Positions 17,670 through 27,702 are shown, counted from the stretch's first letter. The stretch is 64,000 bases of DNA from Nodosilinea sp. FACHB-131 (GCF_014695395.1 NZ_JACJOF010000031.1:1-64000); one strand, 5' to 3'. Numbers and translations: made by a program. The notes: generated by a model not told the origin, from the letters alone.

Positions 17670-19964
17670 ATGAAATGGGTGAACATAGACATGATGCAGG
17701 CTGAACCGACGATTGTGATGGATGTGGTGCTGGTGGGTGGGGGTCACACCCACGCCCTGGTGCTGCGGCAGTGGGGTATGGCTCCTATGCCAGGGGTGCG
17801 ACTGACGTTGCTGACCGACCTAGTTGATACGCCCTACTCGGGCATGTTGCCCAGCTATGTGGCCGGGCGCTATAGCTTTGATGAGGCTCACATTGACCTG
17901 CGGCCGCTGGCGCGCTTTGCTCAGTGCCGCCTGGTGGTCGATCGCGCCGTGGGGCTCGACTTGGCCCAGCAGCGAGTGCTGTGTGCCAACCATCCGCCCT
18001 TGGCCTACGACGTGCTGTCGATCGATACGGGCAGCACCCCAGCGACGCTATCGGTGCCGGGGGCAGCGGAGTATGCTATTGCCGCCAAGCCAGTGCCCGC
18101 TTTGCTGCGCCAGTGGCAACAACTAGTTGACAGTGTTGCAGCGAATCCTCAAAAACCGCTCACTCTAGCGGTGGTAGGTGGGGGCGTGGGGGGTGTGGAG
18201 CTAGCTATCGGCATCCACGAACGGCTGGTGGGGCTGCTAGACACCTTGAATCAACCTACAACTAATCTGACGCTGCACCTGTTCCACCGGAGCCAAGAAT
18301 TGGCCCCCGAGCGCAATCGGTGGACGCGTCGCCGGTTGGAGCGGGTGCTGCGATCGCGTCACATTCACCTCCATCTCAACGAAGCAGTCAAGGAGATTGG
18401 CCTGGACGAAGCCAGCGGTCAGCGCCTGGTAAGGGGATCGTCGGGGCTGACGGTCGGGTGCGATCGCGTCTTCTGGGTCACCAGTGCCAGTGCCCCCCCT
18501 TGGCTGCAAGAGTCTGGCCTATCCCTCACTGACGAGGGCTTTATTCAAATTGGCGACACCCTGCAAACCCTCTCCCACCCCAATGTCTTTGCCGCCGGGG
18601 ATGTGGCGACGATGGTGAATTCCCCTCGCCCCAAGGCCGGGGTGTTTGCCGTGCGCCAGGGGCCGCCGTTAGCCGATAACCTGCGCCGCTTTGTGCAGGG
18701 TCAGCCGCTCAAACCCTTTCGCCCCCAGCGCCAGTTCCTCAGCCTGATCGAAACCGGCAACGGCAACGCTATTGCCGATCGCGGTCCTTTCGCGATCGAG
18801 TCGCCCCTGGCCCATCGCTGGAAAGACCACATCGATCGCAAGTTCATGGCCCGCTTCCGCGACCTGCCGGTTGGGGGAATGGCTCAGCCTACGGCTAAAA
18901 CGCCTGCCGCTGTCCCTCCCTCGCCCCCCTGTGCGGGCTGCGGCTCCAAGGTGGGCAGCACCACCCTGGCTGAAGCCCTCCGTCGGGTGCGCCAAGACTT
19001 TCCTGAAGTCGCCAGCGAGGCCGTCTTGATTGGTCTAGATGCCCCCGATGATGCCGCTGTAGTTACCATGCCGCCGGGGCAGGTCATGGTGCAGACCGTT
19101 GATTACTTCACCGCGCTGGTAGACGATCCGTTTATCTTTGCCCAGATCTGCCTCAAGCACTGCCTTGGCGATCTCTACGCCATGGGTGCCCAGCCCCACA
19201 CGGTGCTGGCCCTGGTGCAGGTACCCTATGCCACCCCGGCTAAGCAGGCTGAAATGCTCTACCAAATCTTAGCCGGCACTTTCAAAGGCCTGCTCGCCGC
19301 CAATGCTCCACTGGTGGGAGGCCACACTGTCGTTGGCCCCCAGCTAGCCCTCGGCTTTGCCTGCAACGGCATCGCCAGCCCCAATGCCCTGCTGCGTAAA
19401 GGGGGGATGCGGCCCGGTGATGCCCTGATTCTCACTCAACCTCTGGGGACCGGAACGTTGTTCGCGGCCGATATGCAGGGCAAGGCCAAGGGGCGGTGGA
19501 TTGAGGAGGCGATCGCCCACCTACTCACCCCCAACCAGGCCGCCGCTGAGATCTTTTGCGCTCACGGGGCCACTGCCTGCACCGATGTCACTGGCTTTGG
19601 TCTCGCCGGGCACCTGCTCGAAATGGTGCGGGCCGCCAACGTTACCGCTACTCTCGCCATGGATGCCCTGCCCGTGCTGACCGGTGCCGCCGATACCCTG
19701 GGCGCAGGCTTCCTCAGCACCCTTCACCCCCAAAACCTTCAGGCCGCCGCATGGATTGATCCTGCTGGAGCAGACCATCCCCTCTATCCTCTACTGTTTG
19801 ACCCGCAAACCGCTGGCGGGCTGTTAGCGGCCGTACCGGCGGCGGCCGCTCAGCGCTGCCTAGATGCCCTTCACAGCCGAGGCTACAGCGCTGCGGTCCA
19901 GGTCGGTGAGGTTGGGTCTGCCCCTAATGGTGACTGGGCAATTTACACAGTCGCCGCCTTGTAG
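17670..19964 (+). CDS. selD: NADH dehydrogenase-like flavoprotein fused to selenide, water dikinase (SelD)
   Basis: 764 residues. The N-terminal FAD/NAD domain (about 1-390) has VVLVGGGHTHA, a second dinucleotide motif AVVGGGVGGVELA and FAAGDVATM. A short Pro/Ala linker leads to SelD (about 418-764). In the SelD part the catalytic Cys424 and Lys427 are present in CAGCGSK, with Ser426 in place of the non-essential second Cys of the E. coli enzyme; the metal/ATP motifs VQTVDYFTALVDDP and GGHTVVGPQLALG are visible. SelD makes selenophosphate from selenide and ATP. The fused oxidoreductase may supply selenide. Several ATGs (17670, 17691, 17694) could start translation. The 3' end overlaps the convergent next gene by 22 bp. 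Confidence 0.93.
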   Translation: MKWVNIDMMQAEPTIVMDVVLVGGGHTHALVLRQWGMAPMPGVRLTLLTDLVDTPYSGMLPSYVAGRYSFDEAHIDLRPLARFAQCRLVVDRAVGLDLAQQRVLCANHPPLAYDVLSIDTGSTPATLSVPGAAEYAIAAKPVPALLRQWQQLVDSVAANPQKPLTLAVVGGGVGGVELAIGIHERLVGLLDTLNQPTTNLTLHLFHRSQELAPERNRWTRRRLERVLRSRHIHLHLNEAVKEIGLDEASGQRLVRGSSGLTVGCDRVFWVTSASAPPWLQESGLSLTDEGFIQIGDTLQTLSHPNVFAAGDVATMVNSPRPKAGVFAVRQGPPLADNLRRFVQGQPLKPFRPQRQFLSLIETGNGNAIADRGPFAIESPLAHRWKDHIDRKFMARFRDLPVGGMAQPTAKTPAAVPPSPPCAGCGSKVGSTTLAEALRRVRQDFPEVASEAVLIGLDAPDDAAVVTMPPGQVMVQTVDYFTALVDDPFIFAQICLKHCLGDLYAMGAQPHTVLALVQVPYATPAKQAEMLYQILAGTFKGLLAANAPLVGGHTVVGPQLALGFACNGIASPNALLRKGGMRPGDALILTQPLGTGTLFAADMQGKAKGRWIEEAIAHLLTPNQAAAEIFCAHGATACTDVTGFGLAGHLLEMVRAANVTATLAMDALPVLTGAADTLGAGFLSTLHPQNLQAAAWIDPAGADHPLYPLLFDPQTAGGLLAAVPAAAAQRCLDALHSRGYSAAVQVGEVGSAPNGDWAIYTVAAL

Positions 19965-20350
19965 GCGGCCCAACCGCCGTGATCCGAGATATCGGGCCAG
20001 CCGTGCTCGTCAATTAGGTCTTTGGGATAGAGAAATGCGATCGCCTGGCCCCCATCCGCCAGCTGCACCTCGTGGGGGTACATATGCGGTGGCTCATTGT
20101 CTTTCAGATAGGCGTATTGCTCCGGGGTCATCGCGTATAGCTCACCGGGAATCGAAATTCCCCCCGTCTCAACCTCGTAAATGCCTGGATGCCAGCCGTC
20201 TTTTACCGCGTGCAGCCGGTAGATGGGAGCTGTCGCGGCCGCTCCGAGAAAGTCTGCATCCTGGAGGTTTTGGTTGTCAGGCTGACCGCGCAGGGCCGAA
20301 CCACAGATAAAGACCGTAATGTTGTCGGTAGTGTCAGTCATGGCGAGCAT
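19943..20350 (-). CDS. Gamma-glutamylcyclotransferase-like protein
   Basis: 135 residues (131 from the ATG at 20341). It has the GGCT/AIG2 signature VFICGSALRGQ near the start, GELYAMTPEQYAYL in the middle and an acidic active-site region (DNEPPHMYPHEV). The sequence is also like the C-terminal domain of allophanate hydrolase. It is predicted to be a small cytoplasmic enzyme or binding protein acting on gamma-glutamyl or urea-derived amides; the substrate cannot be told from sequence. It overlaps the SelD gene tail to tail by 22 bp. Confidence 0.75.
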   Translation of the reverse strand: MLAMTDTTDNITVFICGSALRGQPDNQNLQDADFLGAAATAPIYRLHAVKDGWHPGIYEVETGGISIPGELYAMTPEQYAYLKDNEPPHMYPHEVQLADGGQAIAFLYPKDLIDEHGWPDISDHGGWAAYKAATV

Positions 20351-20448
20351 TCCAGTGCCGGAGAGAGCGTGAAAAGGTCCTCAAGTTATCACCTTAGAGG
20401 ATCACGCCACCCCAACACAGCTTTTTGTATACAGTCTACTACCGTTGA

Positions 20449-21048
20449 CTAGACCAATCGGCCGTTGGGCTCCAGCAGCGCCAGGGTAAACGTCGGCGGC
20501 TCAATCACCAGTAGGGTTTCATCGCCGCGACGGGCTAGTTTGGCGGCAATATCGAGCACCTTAGCCGCATCGGTATCTTGCTTAAAGAAGCTGTAGTAGC
20601 GAGCGTTGTGGGTCAGCGCCATCAGCGGTTTAGTCACGTCGGGCACCTGCAACCGACAGGTCTGATACGTGGCTTCGTCAGTCACCACCAGGCAGGCCTG
20701 GGGTCCAAACACTGGGCGAATCGTGTAGCCCGGCTTTCTGGCCGGGGCGGCGTAAACAGCCTGGGGCTCGTGGGCCCACACGGCATAGCCCTGCCGGGTT
20801 TGTGTAATTGCCGCCGTATGGTCTCGCTTCCCTAGGCGGGCCACCACATTCAGCGCCTTGCGAGCCTCAGGCACAATCTTGAGAAAACTGTAGAACTGAT
20901 TGTCGACGTAGATAGCTGACAGCCGGTGGTCGATATCGGGCACCCGAACATGGCAGGGAGTGTACAGGTCGCGGTCAAACAGCAGCTTACAGGCCATGGC
21001 CGGGGCGGGGGCCAGAGAAACCTGATCGAGGCGGGGGGAAACGCTCAT
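20449..21048 (-). CDS. Unknown protein made of two ~78-residue tandem repeats
   Basis: 199 residues from the ATG at 21048 (a GTG at 21105 would add 19). Residues 19-97 and 118-196 are clearly homologous: AC-x-LL/VV...Y-x-x-C, then R/Q-VPD, a Y-x-SF-K segment (YSFLK / YSFFK), and A-x-K-x-L-x-x-x-A-x-L-x-R-x-x-x, each followed by a short strand pair. Each copy has two conserved Cys. It is soluble, with no signal peptide. I recognise no family. It reads like a duplicated small alpha/beta module; ligand and function are unknown. Confidence 0.65.
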   Translation of the reverse strand: MSVSPRLDQVSLAPAPAMACKLLFDRDLYTPCHVRVPDIDHRLSAIYVDNQFYSFLKIVPEARKALNVVARLGKRDHTAAITQTRQGYAVWAHEPQAVYAAPARKPGYTIRPVFGPQACLVVTDEATYQTCRLQVPDVTKPLMALTHNARYYSFFKQDTDAAKVLDIAAKLARRGDETLLVIEPPTFTLALLEPNGRLV

Positions 21049-21382
21049 AGGGCAGTAGAAGTTGCAGTGGGTGGGGCCGTTACTGGAGATTGCCCCCAGT
21101 AACACAGTGGTTTACTCAATAGCATGGTGGATGGTCAGTATTTTCCCAATGTTGAAATAACGGAGGTTTGGCTGCCCAAAAAGAGCATTGGCCAGGAAAA
21201 ATACTGAGGCTTTCTACGATTTGCAACAAAATGCAACACAAAATGGCAGTGGTGGCAACGGCGCGATCGCGCGTCAGGGCAGAATACTCCACCGTTGGCA
21301 AGCCATGCCGGGCTAGGGTTTGGCAATTCCTGATATGGTGAAGGACTGAACCATTGCCCCTTTTAAGTACGTTGACCACGCC

Positions 21383-23425
21383 ATGATGGCCACAGTAGAT
21401 TCCCCAATTCCGGTTGTATTTCCCCTGGCGGCGGTTGTCGAGCAGGGGGCGATCAAAATGGCCCTGCTGCTGGCGGCGGTGGACCCTAACCTGGGCGGGG
21501 TCGTGATTGCCGGACGGCGCGGCACCGCAAAGTCTGTCATGGCGAGGGCGCTGCACCAGCTGTTGCCCCCCATTGAAGTAGTCGAAGGTTCCTGCTGCAA
21601 CGCTGATCCCGCTGCCCCTCAGCTGTGGGATGACCAAACCCGCGATCGCTTTGGCGACTCCAGCCCCCATCTTGATCTGCCCACCCGTGTGGTGCCCGCC
21701 CCCTTTGTGCAAATTCCCCTGGGGGTGACCGAAGATCGGCTGCTGGGCTCAGTGGATGTGGCCCGCTCGATTCAGGCGGGGGAGAGCGTGTTTCAGCCGG
21801 GGCTGCTGGCTGCCTCTAATCGGGGCGTGCTGTATGTCGATGACATTAACCTGCTCGACGATCAGGTGGCCAACCTGCTGCTGGCGGCCCTCACCGCCCG
21901 TCGCAACCAAATCGAGCGCGAGGGCCTAAGCTTTCAGCATCCCTGCGAGCCCTTACTGATCGCCACCTACAACCCGGAGGCCGGGCCGCTGCGGCAGCAC
22001 CTGCTCGATCGCATTGCGATCGCCCTGTCGGCAGACATTGCCATGGCCCTCGAAGACCGAGTTGCCGCCGTCGAGCAGTCCACCCAGTTCGCCAACGATC
22101 CCCAGGCGGTGATTGCCGCCTACGCCGATGAGATCGACGCCCTCAGAACCCAGATTATTTTGGCCCGCGAGTGGCTCAAAGAGGTCACCATCAGTCGGGA
22201 GCAGATCCAGTACCTGGTGACCGAGGCGCTGCGGGGCGGCATTCAGGGCCACCGGGCCGAGCTGTTCGCGGTGCGAGTGGCCAAGGCCCACGCCGCGCTA
22301 GAGGGGCGCGCCGAGGTCAACGCCGACGACCTGCGGGTGGCGGTGGAGCTGGTGATCGTACCCCGCTCCCTGCTGCCCCAAGACATGCCCGAAGAGCCGC
22401 CCCCGCCGCCCCCGCCGCCGCCCTCCAATCAGGATCAAGAAGAGCCCCAGGACAACTCCGAAGATCAAGACAAGGAAGACGAAGAGGACGATACCCCCGA
22501 CGAGGACGACAGCCCCCCCAGCATTCCGGAGGAGTTTATCTTTGACCCCGAGGGCGTTATTATTGACCCCTCAATGCTGCTATTCGCCCAAACCATGGGC
22601 CGCCAGGGTAAGTCGGGCAATGCCAACCTGATTTTTTCTGAGGAACGGGGCCGCTACATCAAACCCTTCTTGCCCCAGGGGCCAGTGCGCCGCATTGCGG
22701 TAGATGCCACCCTGCGGGCTGCCGCCCCCTACCAAAGGGCCCGTCGCGAGCGCGAGCCCGGTCGCCGAGTGATTGTCGAACAGGGGGATATTCGCGCCAA
22801 GCGATTGGCCCGCAAAGCCGGTTCGCTAATTATTTTTGTGGTCGATGCCTCGGGCTCCATGGCCCTGAACCGCATGCAGAGTGCTAAGGGGGCGGTGCTA
22901 GAACTGCTAACCGAAGCCTACCAAAACCGTGACCAAGTGGCGCTGATTCCCTTTCGGGGCGAGCAGGCAGAGGTGCTGCTGCCGCCCACCCGCTCGATCG
23001 CCATGGCGCGGCGACGGCTAGAGCGCATGCCCTGCGGCGGCGGCTCTCCACTAGCCCACGGCCTCACCCAAGCGGTGCGGGTGGGCATCAACGCGCAGCA
23101 GTCAGGGGACGTGGGCAGCGTGGTGATTGTGGCGATCACCGACGGTCGGGGCAACGTGCCGCTGTCGCGCTCTCTGGGCGATCTGCCTGAGCCGGATGCC
23201 CCCAAGCCTGATATCAAGCAGGAACTGCTAGAGATCGCCGGCCGCATTCGTGGAGTGGGGTATCAACTGCTGATTATTGACACCGAGCGCAAGTTTGTCT
23301 CAACTGGGTTTGGTAAAGAGTTGGCCAAGACTGCCGGGGGCCGCTACTACCAACTGCCTAAAGCCACCGATCAGGCCATTGCTGCCATGGCCCGAGGAGC
23401 GATCGCAGATATGAAGACTGGGTGA
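21383..23425 (+). CDS. chlD: Magnesium chelatase subunit D
   Basis: 680 residues. The N-terminal AAA+ domain has the BchD/ChlD-type degenerate P-loop GRRGTAKS (44-51) and [13 protein letters not shown] poly-proline run (near 337) and a strongly acidic linker follow. The C-terminal integrin I/vWA domain carries a MIDAS ([13 protein letters not shown], near 488) and [10 protein letters not shown]. ChlD works with ChlI and ChlH to insert Mg2+ into protoporphyrin IX, the first committed chlorophyll step. It starts at tandem ATGs at 21383/21386. It is monocistronic as far as can be seen. Confidence 0.96.
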   Translation: MMATVDSPIPVVFPLAAVVEQGAIKMALLLAAVDPNLGGVVIAGRRGTAKSVMARALHQLLPPIEVVEGSCCNADPAAPQLWDDQTRDRFGDSSPHLDLPTRVVPAPFVQIPLGVTEDRLLGSVDVARSIQAGESVFQPGLLAASNRGVLYVDDINLLDDQVANLLLAALTARRNQIEREGLSFQHPCEPLLIATYNPEAGPLRQHLLDRIAIALSADIAMALEDRVAAVEQSTQFANDPQAVIAAYADEIDALRTQIILAREWLKEVTISREQIQYLVTEALRGGIQGHRAELFAVRVAKAHAALEGRAEVNADDLRVAVELVIVPRSLLPQDMPEEPPPPPPPPPSNQDQEEPQDNSEDQDKEDEEDDTPDEDDSPPSIPEEFIFDPEGVIIDPSMLLFAQTMGRQGKSGNANLIFSEERGRYIKPFLPQGPVRRIAVDATLRAAAPYQRARREREPGRRVIVEQGDIRAKRLARKAGSLIIFVVDASGSMALNRMQSAKGAVLELLTEAYQNRDQVALIPFRGEQAEVLLPPTRSIAMARRRLERMPCGGGSPLAHGLTQAVRVGINAQQSGDVGSVVIVAITDGRGNVPLSRSLGDLPEPDAPKPDIKQELLEIAGRIRGVGYQLLIIDTERKFVSTGFGKELAKTAGGRYYQLPKATDQAIAAMARGAIADMKTG

Positions 23426-23556
23426 ACCGTTCGACTTCTGGCCTCCATTTAGCGCATCTTAAGGTCTAGACGGGCAATATGTAAGGTATGAATCTCTAGG
23501 GGTTGGTCCCTGCTCTAGAGTCAGCCTATCCCTAATGTGCACCATCGCGAGTCGCC

Positions 23557-25446
23557 ATGGAACGTCGAGTGTCATCGCTATCCCAGGGGCAACGCCTGCT
23601 GGCCGCCATCATGATTACTGATGCGGTAGGCTTTAGCACCCGCATGTCAACCGATGAAGAATGCACTCTGCGGTTGATCGATCGCGACCTGACGCTGATC
23701 GGCGACATCTGCCGAGAGTTTGGCGGCACCGTGCTCAAATCGACCGGTGACGGTCTGCTGATCTACTTTCTCAGCGCTGTAGAGGCGGTCTCTTGTGGGC
23801 TGGAGATGCAGCGGCGGCTGGTCGACCTGGCCGAGGGCCTAGAGCCCAATCAATATCTCGATCACCGCATTGGCGTCCACCTTGGCGACATCTTGGTCAG
23901 TGAGCAGGATGTCATGGGCAATGGGGTCAACATTACTGCCCGACTGCAAACCTTTGCCAAACCCCGAGGCTTGTGCGTATCGCGCACTATCTACGATGTA
24001 GTCAAAGCTCGGCTCAATCTTCACGCTACCTTTTTAGGTCCCCTGCAACTCAAGAATATTGAGGAGGCGGTACCTGCCTACCAGCTGGCGCTCCACGCTG
24101 AAGACACTGAGTCTGGCCCCCAGGGGTCTGAGGATCACACCTGCACCCTACCCATGACCACGGAGGCGCTGCTAGCCAACGCCCTGCGCCACCTCAGTAC
24201 CCACGCCCACAACCTGCGCATTAAGAAACTGGTGTTTGCCACCTATCAGCAGGCCTGGGAAAATGACCCTGCGGTGCTAGATCAATTTGACCTCCGATCG
24301 CTGCTGCTGTCGCTGCGCGATCGCTACCCGACCCTAACTGAATTTGAAGATCAGTTAAAGCGGGTGGTAGCTGGGCTCAACCGCCAAGATCTCTACAGCG
24401 AGGTAGCCGAAACCATTATGAAGCAGCTCCAGCCCTGGTATGGGCGATCGCTGTTTCATAATCCTGAGGCGACCTCCGAAGTTTTCACTCAGCTCACCGT
24501 GCGTTCTCTAGAAGAGCGCTGCCAAACCATTGCCGATCAGTTTGACCAAAGCCCCGATGCGCTGCGACTGCGCAAGCTGCTGCACTGTCTCTGTCACGGT
24601 GGGTGGGAGAACGACCCCAGCCGTCTCAGCGAGACCTATTTGCCTGGGCTAATTCAGCAGACGCTTACCCTGGCACCTCGGCCCCAAGACCTGCGCTATC
24701 GGTTGAGCCGCATTGTTAAGTATCTCAACCGTCGCCAGCAGTACACCCGCCTGGCCAACCAGATCATGGTAGGGTTCCAGCCCCTCTACCAAACCCAGCC
24801 TGAGGCCCTAGCCGAGGCCACAGCCCTAGTAGAACAAACAGTTTTGGCCGAGGCCACCGTCCTGGCTGAGCCCTCTGGCCCCTCTCCAATTGCCGAAGTC
24901 TACACCACCCTGTCCAGCAGCGGTTACGACCAGCCGGCGGATTTGACTACCCTCCATGGCACCCTCTCTAACCCCATAGGTAGCGGGTCTGAGCCGGGAG
25001 GCCCGAGGCGCGATCGCTCGTCCCTATTTGACCTGCGGGGCGATATTATTCAGTATGCCAATCCGCTGCGGGCTAAAATCTTGCTGTACTCCTGTCTCTA
25101 CGGCCCCTTCGGCTATACAACCCAAGACTGGTCTAGCCTTAGCCGCCGCACCCTCGACGACCTGCTGCAGCAAACCTTCGAATACTGCCCCACCTACTCC
25201 GACTTAGACAGTAAGCTATCCATTATTGCCCACTGTCTCGGTCGGGTCGGCGACGGCGGGCAGGTGGCCAACGCCATCGCCCAGGCAATGCGCGCCTACT
25301 ACCCCCAAGACCCCAATGGTCTGCTAGAGTCGGCAGAGGCAGAGGCTCAAAGCCCAACCCCCCATCTTGAAGTTGTCTCTGAGACATCTAACGCTGGCGA
25401 TCGTCCCGCTGTGGCTGCCCCTGTATCCGCCCGATTTTCTGCTTAA
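23557..25446 (+). CDS. Class III adenylate/guanylate cyclase with three C-terminal helical repeats
   Basis: 629 residues. The N-terminal cyclase domain (about 15-180) has metal Asp22 and Asp65, Lys61 and Asp118 (the Lys/Asp pair favours ATP), and the transition-state Asn125 and Arg129 (GNGVNITAR), so it should be an active adenylate cyclase as a homodimer. Beyond it are three diverged copies of a roughly 95-residue all-helical repeat (about 206-302, 319-412, 489-581), the first two sharing WENDP and all ending in an aromatic pair after a helix (QPWY, QPLY, RAYYP). I know no name for this repeat. There is no membrane segment. A pentapeptide-repeat gene starts 17 bp downstream. Confidence 0.88.
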   Translation: MERRVSSLSQGQRLLAAIMITDAVGFSTRMSTDEECTLRLIDRDLTLIGDICREFGGTVLKSTGDGLLIYFLSAVEAVSCGLEMQRRLVDLAEGLEPNQYLDHRIGVHLGDILVSEQDVMGNGVNITARLQTFAKPRGLCVSRTIYDVVKARLNLHATFLGPLQLKNIEEAVPAYQLALHAEDTESGPQGSEDHTCTLPMTTEALLANALRHLSTHAHNLRIKKLVFATYQQAWENDPAVLDQFDLRSLLLSLRDRYPTLTEFEDQLKRVVAGLNRQDLYSEVAETIMKQLQPWYGRSLFHNPEATSEVFTQLTVRSLEERCQTIADQFDQSPDALRLRKLLHCLCHGGWENDPSRLSETYLPGLIQQTLTLAPRPQDLRYRLSRIVKYLNRRQQYTRLANQIMVGFQPLYQTQPEALAEATALVEQTVLAEATVLAEPSGPSPIAEVYTTLSSSGYDQPADLTTLHGTLSNPIGSGSEPGGPRRDRSSLFDLRGDIIQYANPLRAKILLYSCLYGPFGYTTQDWSSLSRRTLDDLLQQTFEYCPTYSDLDSKLSIIAHCLGRVGDGGQVANAIAQAMRAYYPQDPNGLLESAEAEAQSPTPHLEVVSETSNAGDRPAVAAPVSARFSA

Positions 25447-25463
25447 GCCCCTTGGTCTTCGAT

Positions 25464-26456
25464 ATGAATGCCCGCGAACTGCTCGACGCCTATGCCCGCG
25501 GCGATATGGACTTTCAGGGTAAGACCCTGGTGGGCATCGACCTCGCCGGGGCTGATTTGATTGGGGCCAATATGGTGCAGGCGGATCTCGAGAACGCCAA
25601 CCTCATGCTGGCATTTTTAACGCGGGTGCGCTTTCGCCAGGCCAATTTGTCGCGGGCGCGGCTGGGGGGCGCTAACCTCAACCAGGCTGATCTGTCGGCT
25701 GCTATGCTGCGTGATGCTGATCTGCACGGAGCCAGCCTGCAGGGGGCTGACCTGCGCAGCGCCAACATGACCCTGGCGGATTTGCTCGATGCCAATCTCA
25801 CTGGCGCCGACTTGCGCAACGCCGATCTCAGCGGCGCTAACCTCACCGGGGCTTGCCTGCGCGGCGCCAATCTACGCCAGGAAAACCGCAAATACGCCAC
25901 CAATCTGCGGGGAGCTAAGCTACACTTAGCCGACCTGCGGGGCACCAATCTTTCGGGAGCCGATTTGGCCTACGTTGACCTTAGCGGCGCTAATCTCAGT
26001 GAGGCGGTGCTGCGCGATGCCAACCTCAAGGGGGCCAATTTGCAAGGGGCGCTGTTGTGCAATGCCAATCTTAGCGATGTTGACCTTAGTCAAAGCTGTT
26101 TAGAATCCGCCGATCTCACCCACTGCCGTTTCCCCCGTAGCAACCTCAGCCAGGCTAATCTTAACCGCGTCAATGCTAAAGGGGTTGACTTTACTGAGGC
26201 CACCATGGCCCTAGCTCAGATGGATGACTGCAACTTGGCCAGCGCTCGCTTTAGTCGGTCTGACCTGTCTCGGGTAAGTCTGCGTCGTTCTATTCTCACT
26301 AAAGCTCTGCTAGTTGAAGCCTATTTGGGCCGGGCCGATCTCACCGATGCCGACCTGAGCGAGGCTATTTTAGAGCGAGCCGAAATCAGTAGCACCACCC
26401 TAGTCAACGTCACACTAGCGGGAACTACCATGCCTGATGGCAGTATTCACGAGTGA
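25464..26456 (+). CDS. Pentapeptide-repeat protein
   Basis: 330 residues from the ATG at 25464 (a TTG at 25452 adds four). Almost the whole length is A(D/N)Lxx repeats such as GADLRNADLSGANLTGA, predicting a right-handed quadrilateral beta-helix of about 12-14 coils. A short insert near residue 140 (QENRKYATN) interrupts the coils. The N-terminus has a small helical cap (NARELLDAYARGDMDFQ). There is no signal peptide. It lies 17 bp after the cyclase and on the same strand, so the two are probably co-expressed. Possible roles are as a scaffold or effector; function unknown. Confidence 0.9.
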   Translation: MNARELLDAYARGDMDFQGKTLVGIDLAGADLIGANMVQADLENANLMLAFLTRVRFRQANLSRARLGGANLNQADLSAAMLRDADLHGASLQGADLRSANMTLADLLDANLTGADLRNADLSGANLTGACLRGANLRQENRKYATNLRGAKLHLADLRGTNLSGADLAYVDLSGANLSEAVLRDANLKGANLQGALLCNANLSDVDLSQSCLESADLTHCRFPRSNLSQANLNRVNAKGVDFTEATMALAQMDDCNLASARFSRSDLSRVSLRRSILTKALLVEAYLGRADLTDADLSEAILERAEISSTTLVNVTLAGTTMPDGSIHE

Positions 26457-26509
26457 TAGGAGCGGCTCTGTTCCTGGTGAACTACAGCGCCAATCGCTCC
26501 CATAGATAT

Positions 26510-27433
26510 TTAATAGTCCAGTTCTTCTTCGTACTCAGTGACTTTTTTCTTTTGGGGAATGTTGAGGGGCTTTGCCTCGTAGGGTGCGCCCTCGTCTTCC
26601 TCTGTCCAAACGTCTTCGGTGACATCTTGGAAATCGGCGTCGTAGGCTTTGTAGGTGCTCTGGTCATCTAGGGTAGCGGCCTGGTAGCGTTCTGCAGGCT
26701 GCTGGGCCTGGAGAGGGGCTTCAATGCGCTCGGGTTCGCCCCAGTCATCATCGCTCCAGCGCTCTTCGGTGGTAGCAGGACGGGCTTTGCTGAATTCGGC
26801 AGGTACCTGCACCCCAGAGGGCAACTGATTGGCAGTTGACACCGGCATAATGTATTCGCTGTCGTCGTTGCGATCCCACGGAGCGCTGCCGATACCCAGG
26901 CGCTCTAGCAAGCCAACGCTGAGCTGCACCATTTTTTCTTCGGCACCTTCAAAGACAATCAGGCGATCGGGGCCGCTACTGACTACTTCGTCAATGGAAA
27001 GCTCGTAGGTGCTGATCACCTGGTCGGGAATCTGGGGCAGTCCAAAGGAGGCGATCACAATAGTTTCTAGTCGTCCGGTGGTGACGTCGAACTTAAAACC
27101 ACGCACTCGGCCCAGGGGTTCCCCAGTCTCGGTGATGACTTCACAGTTGACCAGCGTGCTGTAGGGGGCCACGCTCATTTCGTCGTCTAAAACGGCTTCG
27201 TCGTCTACCAAGATGACATCGCCAATCTGGCGAATGTTGGTAAGGGCCATGACCTGCTGGGTGCTCGATACCAGCCCAGACATAATATTTTCGCGTAGGC
27301 CAATGGCCACGACTTCTCGCTGGTCTACATCGACCCAAACCTGGCTCACAATTCCCAGCCGCTGGCCAGAGTTGCGGGTAATCACCTGGGTGCCCAAGAA
27401 GTCGGAGCGAAGACGATATTTGTCTAAGGTCAT
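26510..27433 (-). CDS. Two-domain PRC-barrel protein with acidic tail
   Basis: 307 residues. Two PRC-barrel-like domains: residues 1-80 (DFLGTQVITRNSGQRLGIVS) and about 95-165 (EVITETGEPLGRVRGFKFDV). A helix-rich segment and a long acidic, Gln/Pro-rich and probably disordered tail follow (VTEDVWTEEDEGAPYEA, ending EEELDY). It is cytoplasmic. It lies 269 bp after the end of smc's 3' side and is read in the same direction, so joint transcription is possible but not shown. Its role is unknown; PRC-barrels in other bacteria act in photosynthetic reaction centres and ribosome maturation (RimM). Confidence 0.75.
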   Translation of the reverse strand: MTLDKYRLRSDFLGTQVITRNSGQRLGIVSQVWVDVDQREVVAIGLRENIMSGLVSSTQQVMALTNIRQIGDVILVDDEAVLDDEMSVAPYSTLVNCEVITETGEPLGRVRGFKFDVTTGRLETIVIASFGLPQIPDQVISTYELSIDEVVSSGPDRLIVFEGAEEKMVQLSVGLLERLGIGSAPWDRNDDSEYIMPVSTANQLPSGVQVPAEFSKARPATTEERWSDDDWGEPERIEAPLQAQQPAERYQAATLDDQSTYKAYDADFQDVTEDVWTEEDEGAPYEAKPLNIPQKKKVTEYEEELDY

Positions 27434-27702
27434 GTTTAATCCATCTCGTGGACCGAGACAACAGAGCGCTAGTAGGAGCTGGGCCGGTGGCAGACCGCGT
27501 TACCGAGGTAAAACGATTCCTTAACCTAAGTAGCTATCTTAACCAGAATCGTCTAATTCTACAGGAGGGAAGACCGAACTACCAGACAGATTCAAGCAGT
27601 CTACTAGCTTGATTTGGTTGACAAATTAGGCTTTAGGGAAATGGGGGAAAGCCTTAAACCTGACATGCCTTTTACTACATGTCGTGTCTACCTTGGCTAA
27701 GA

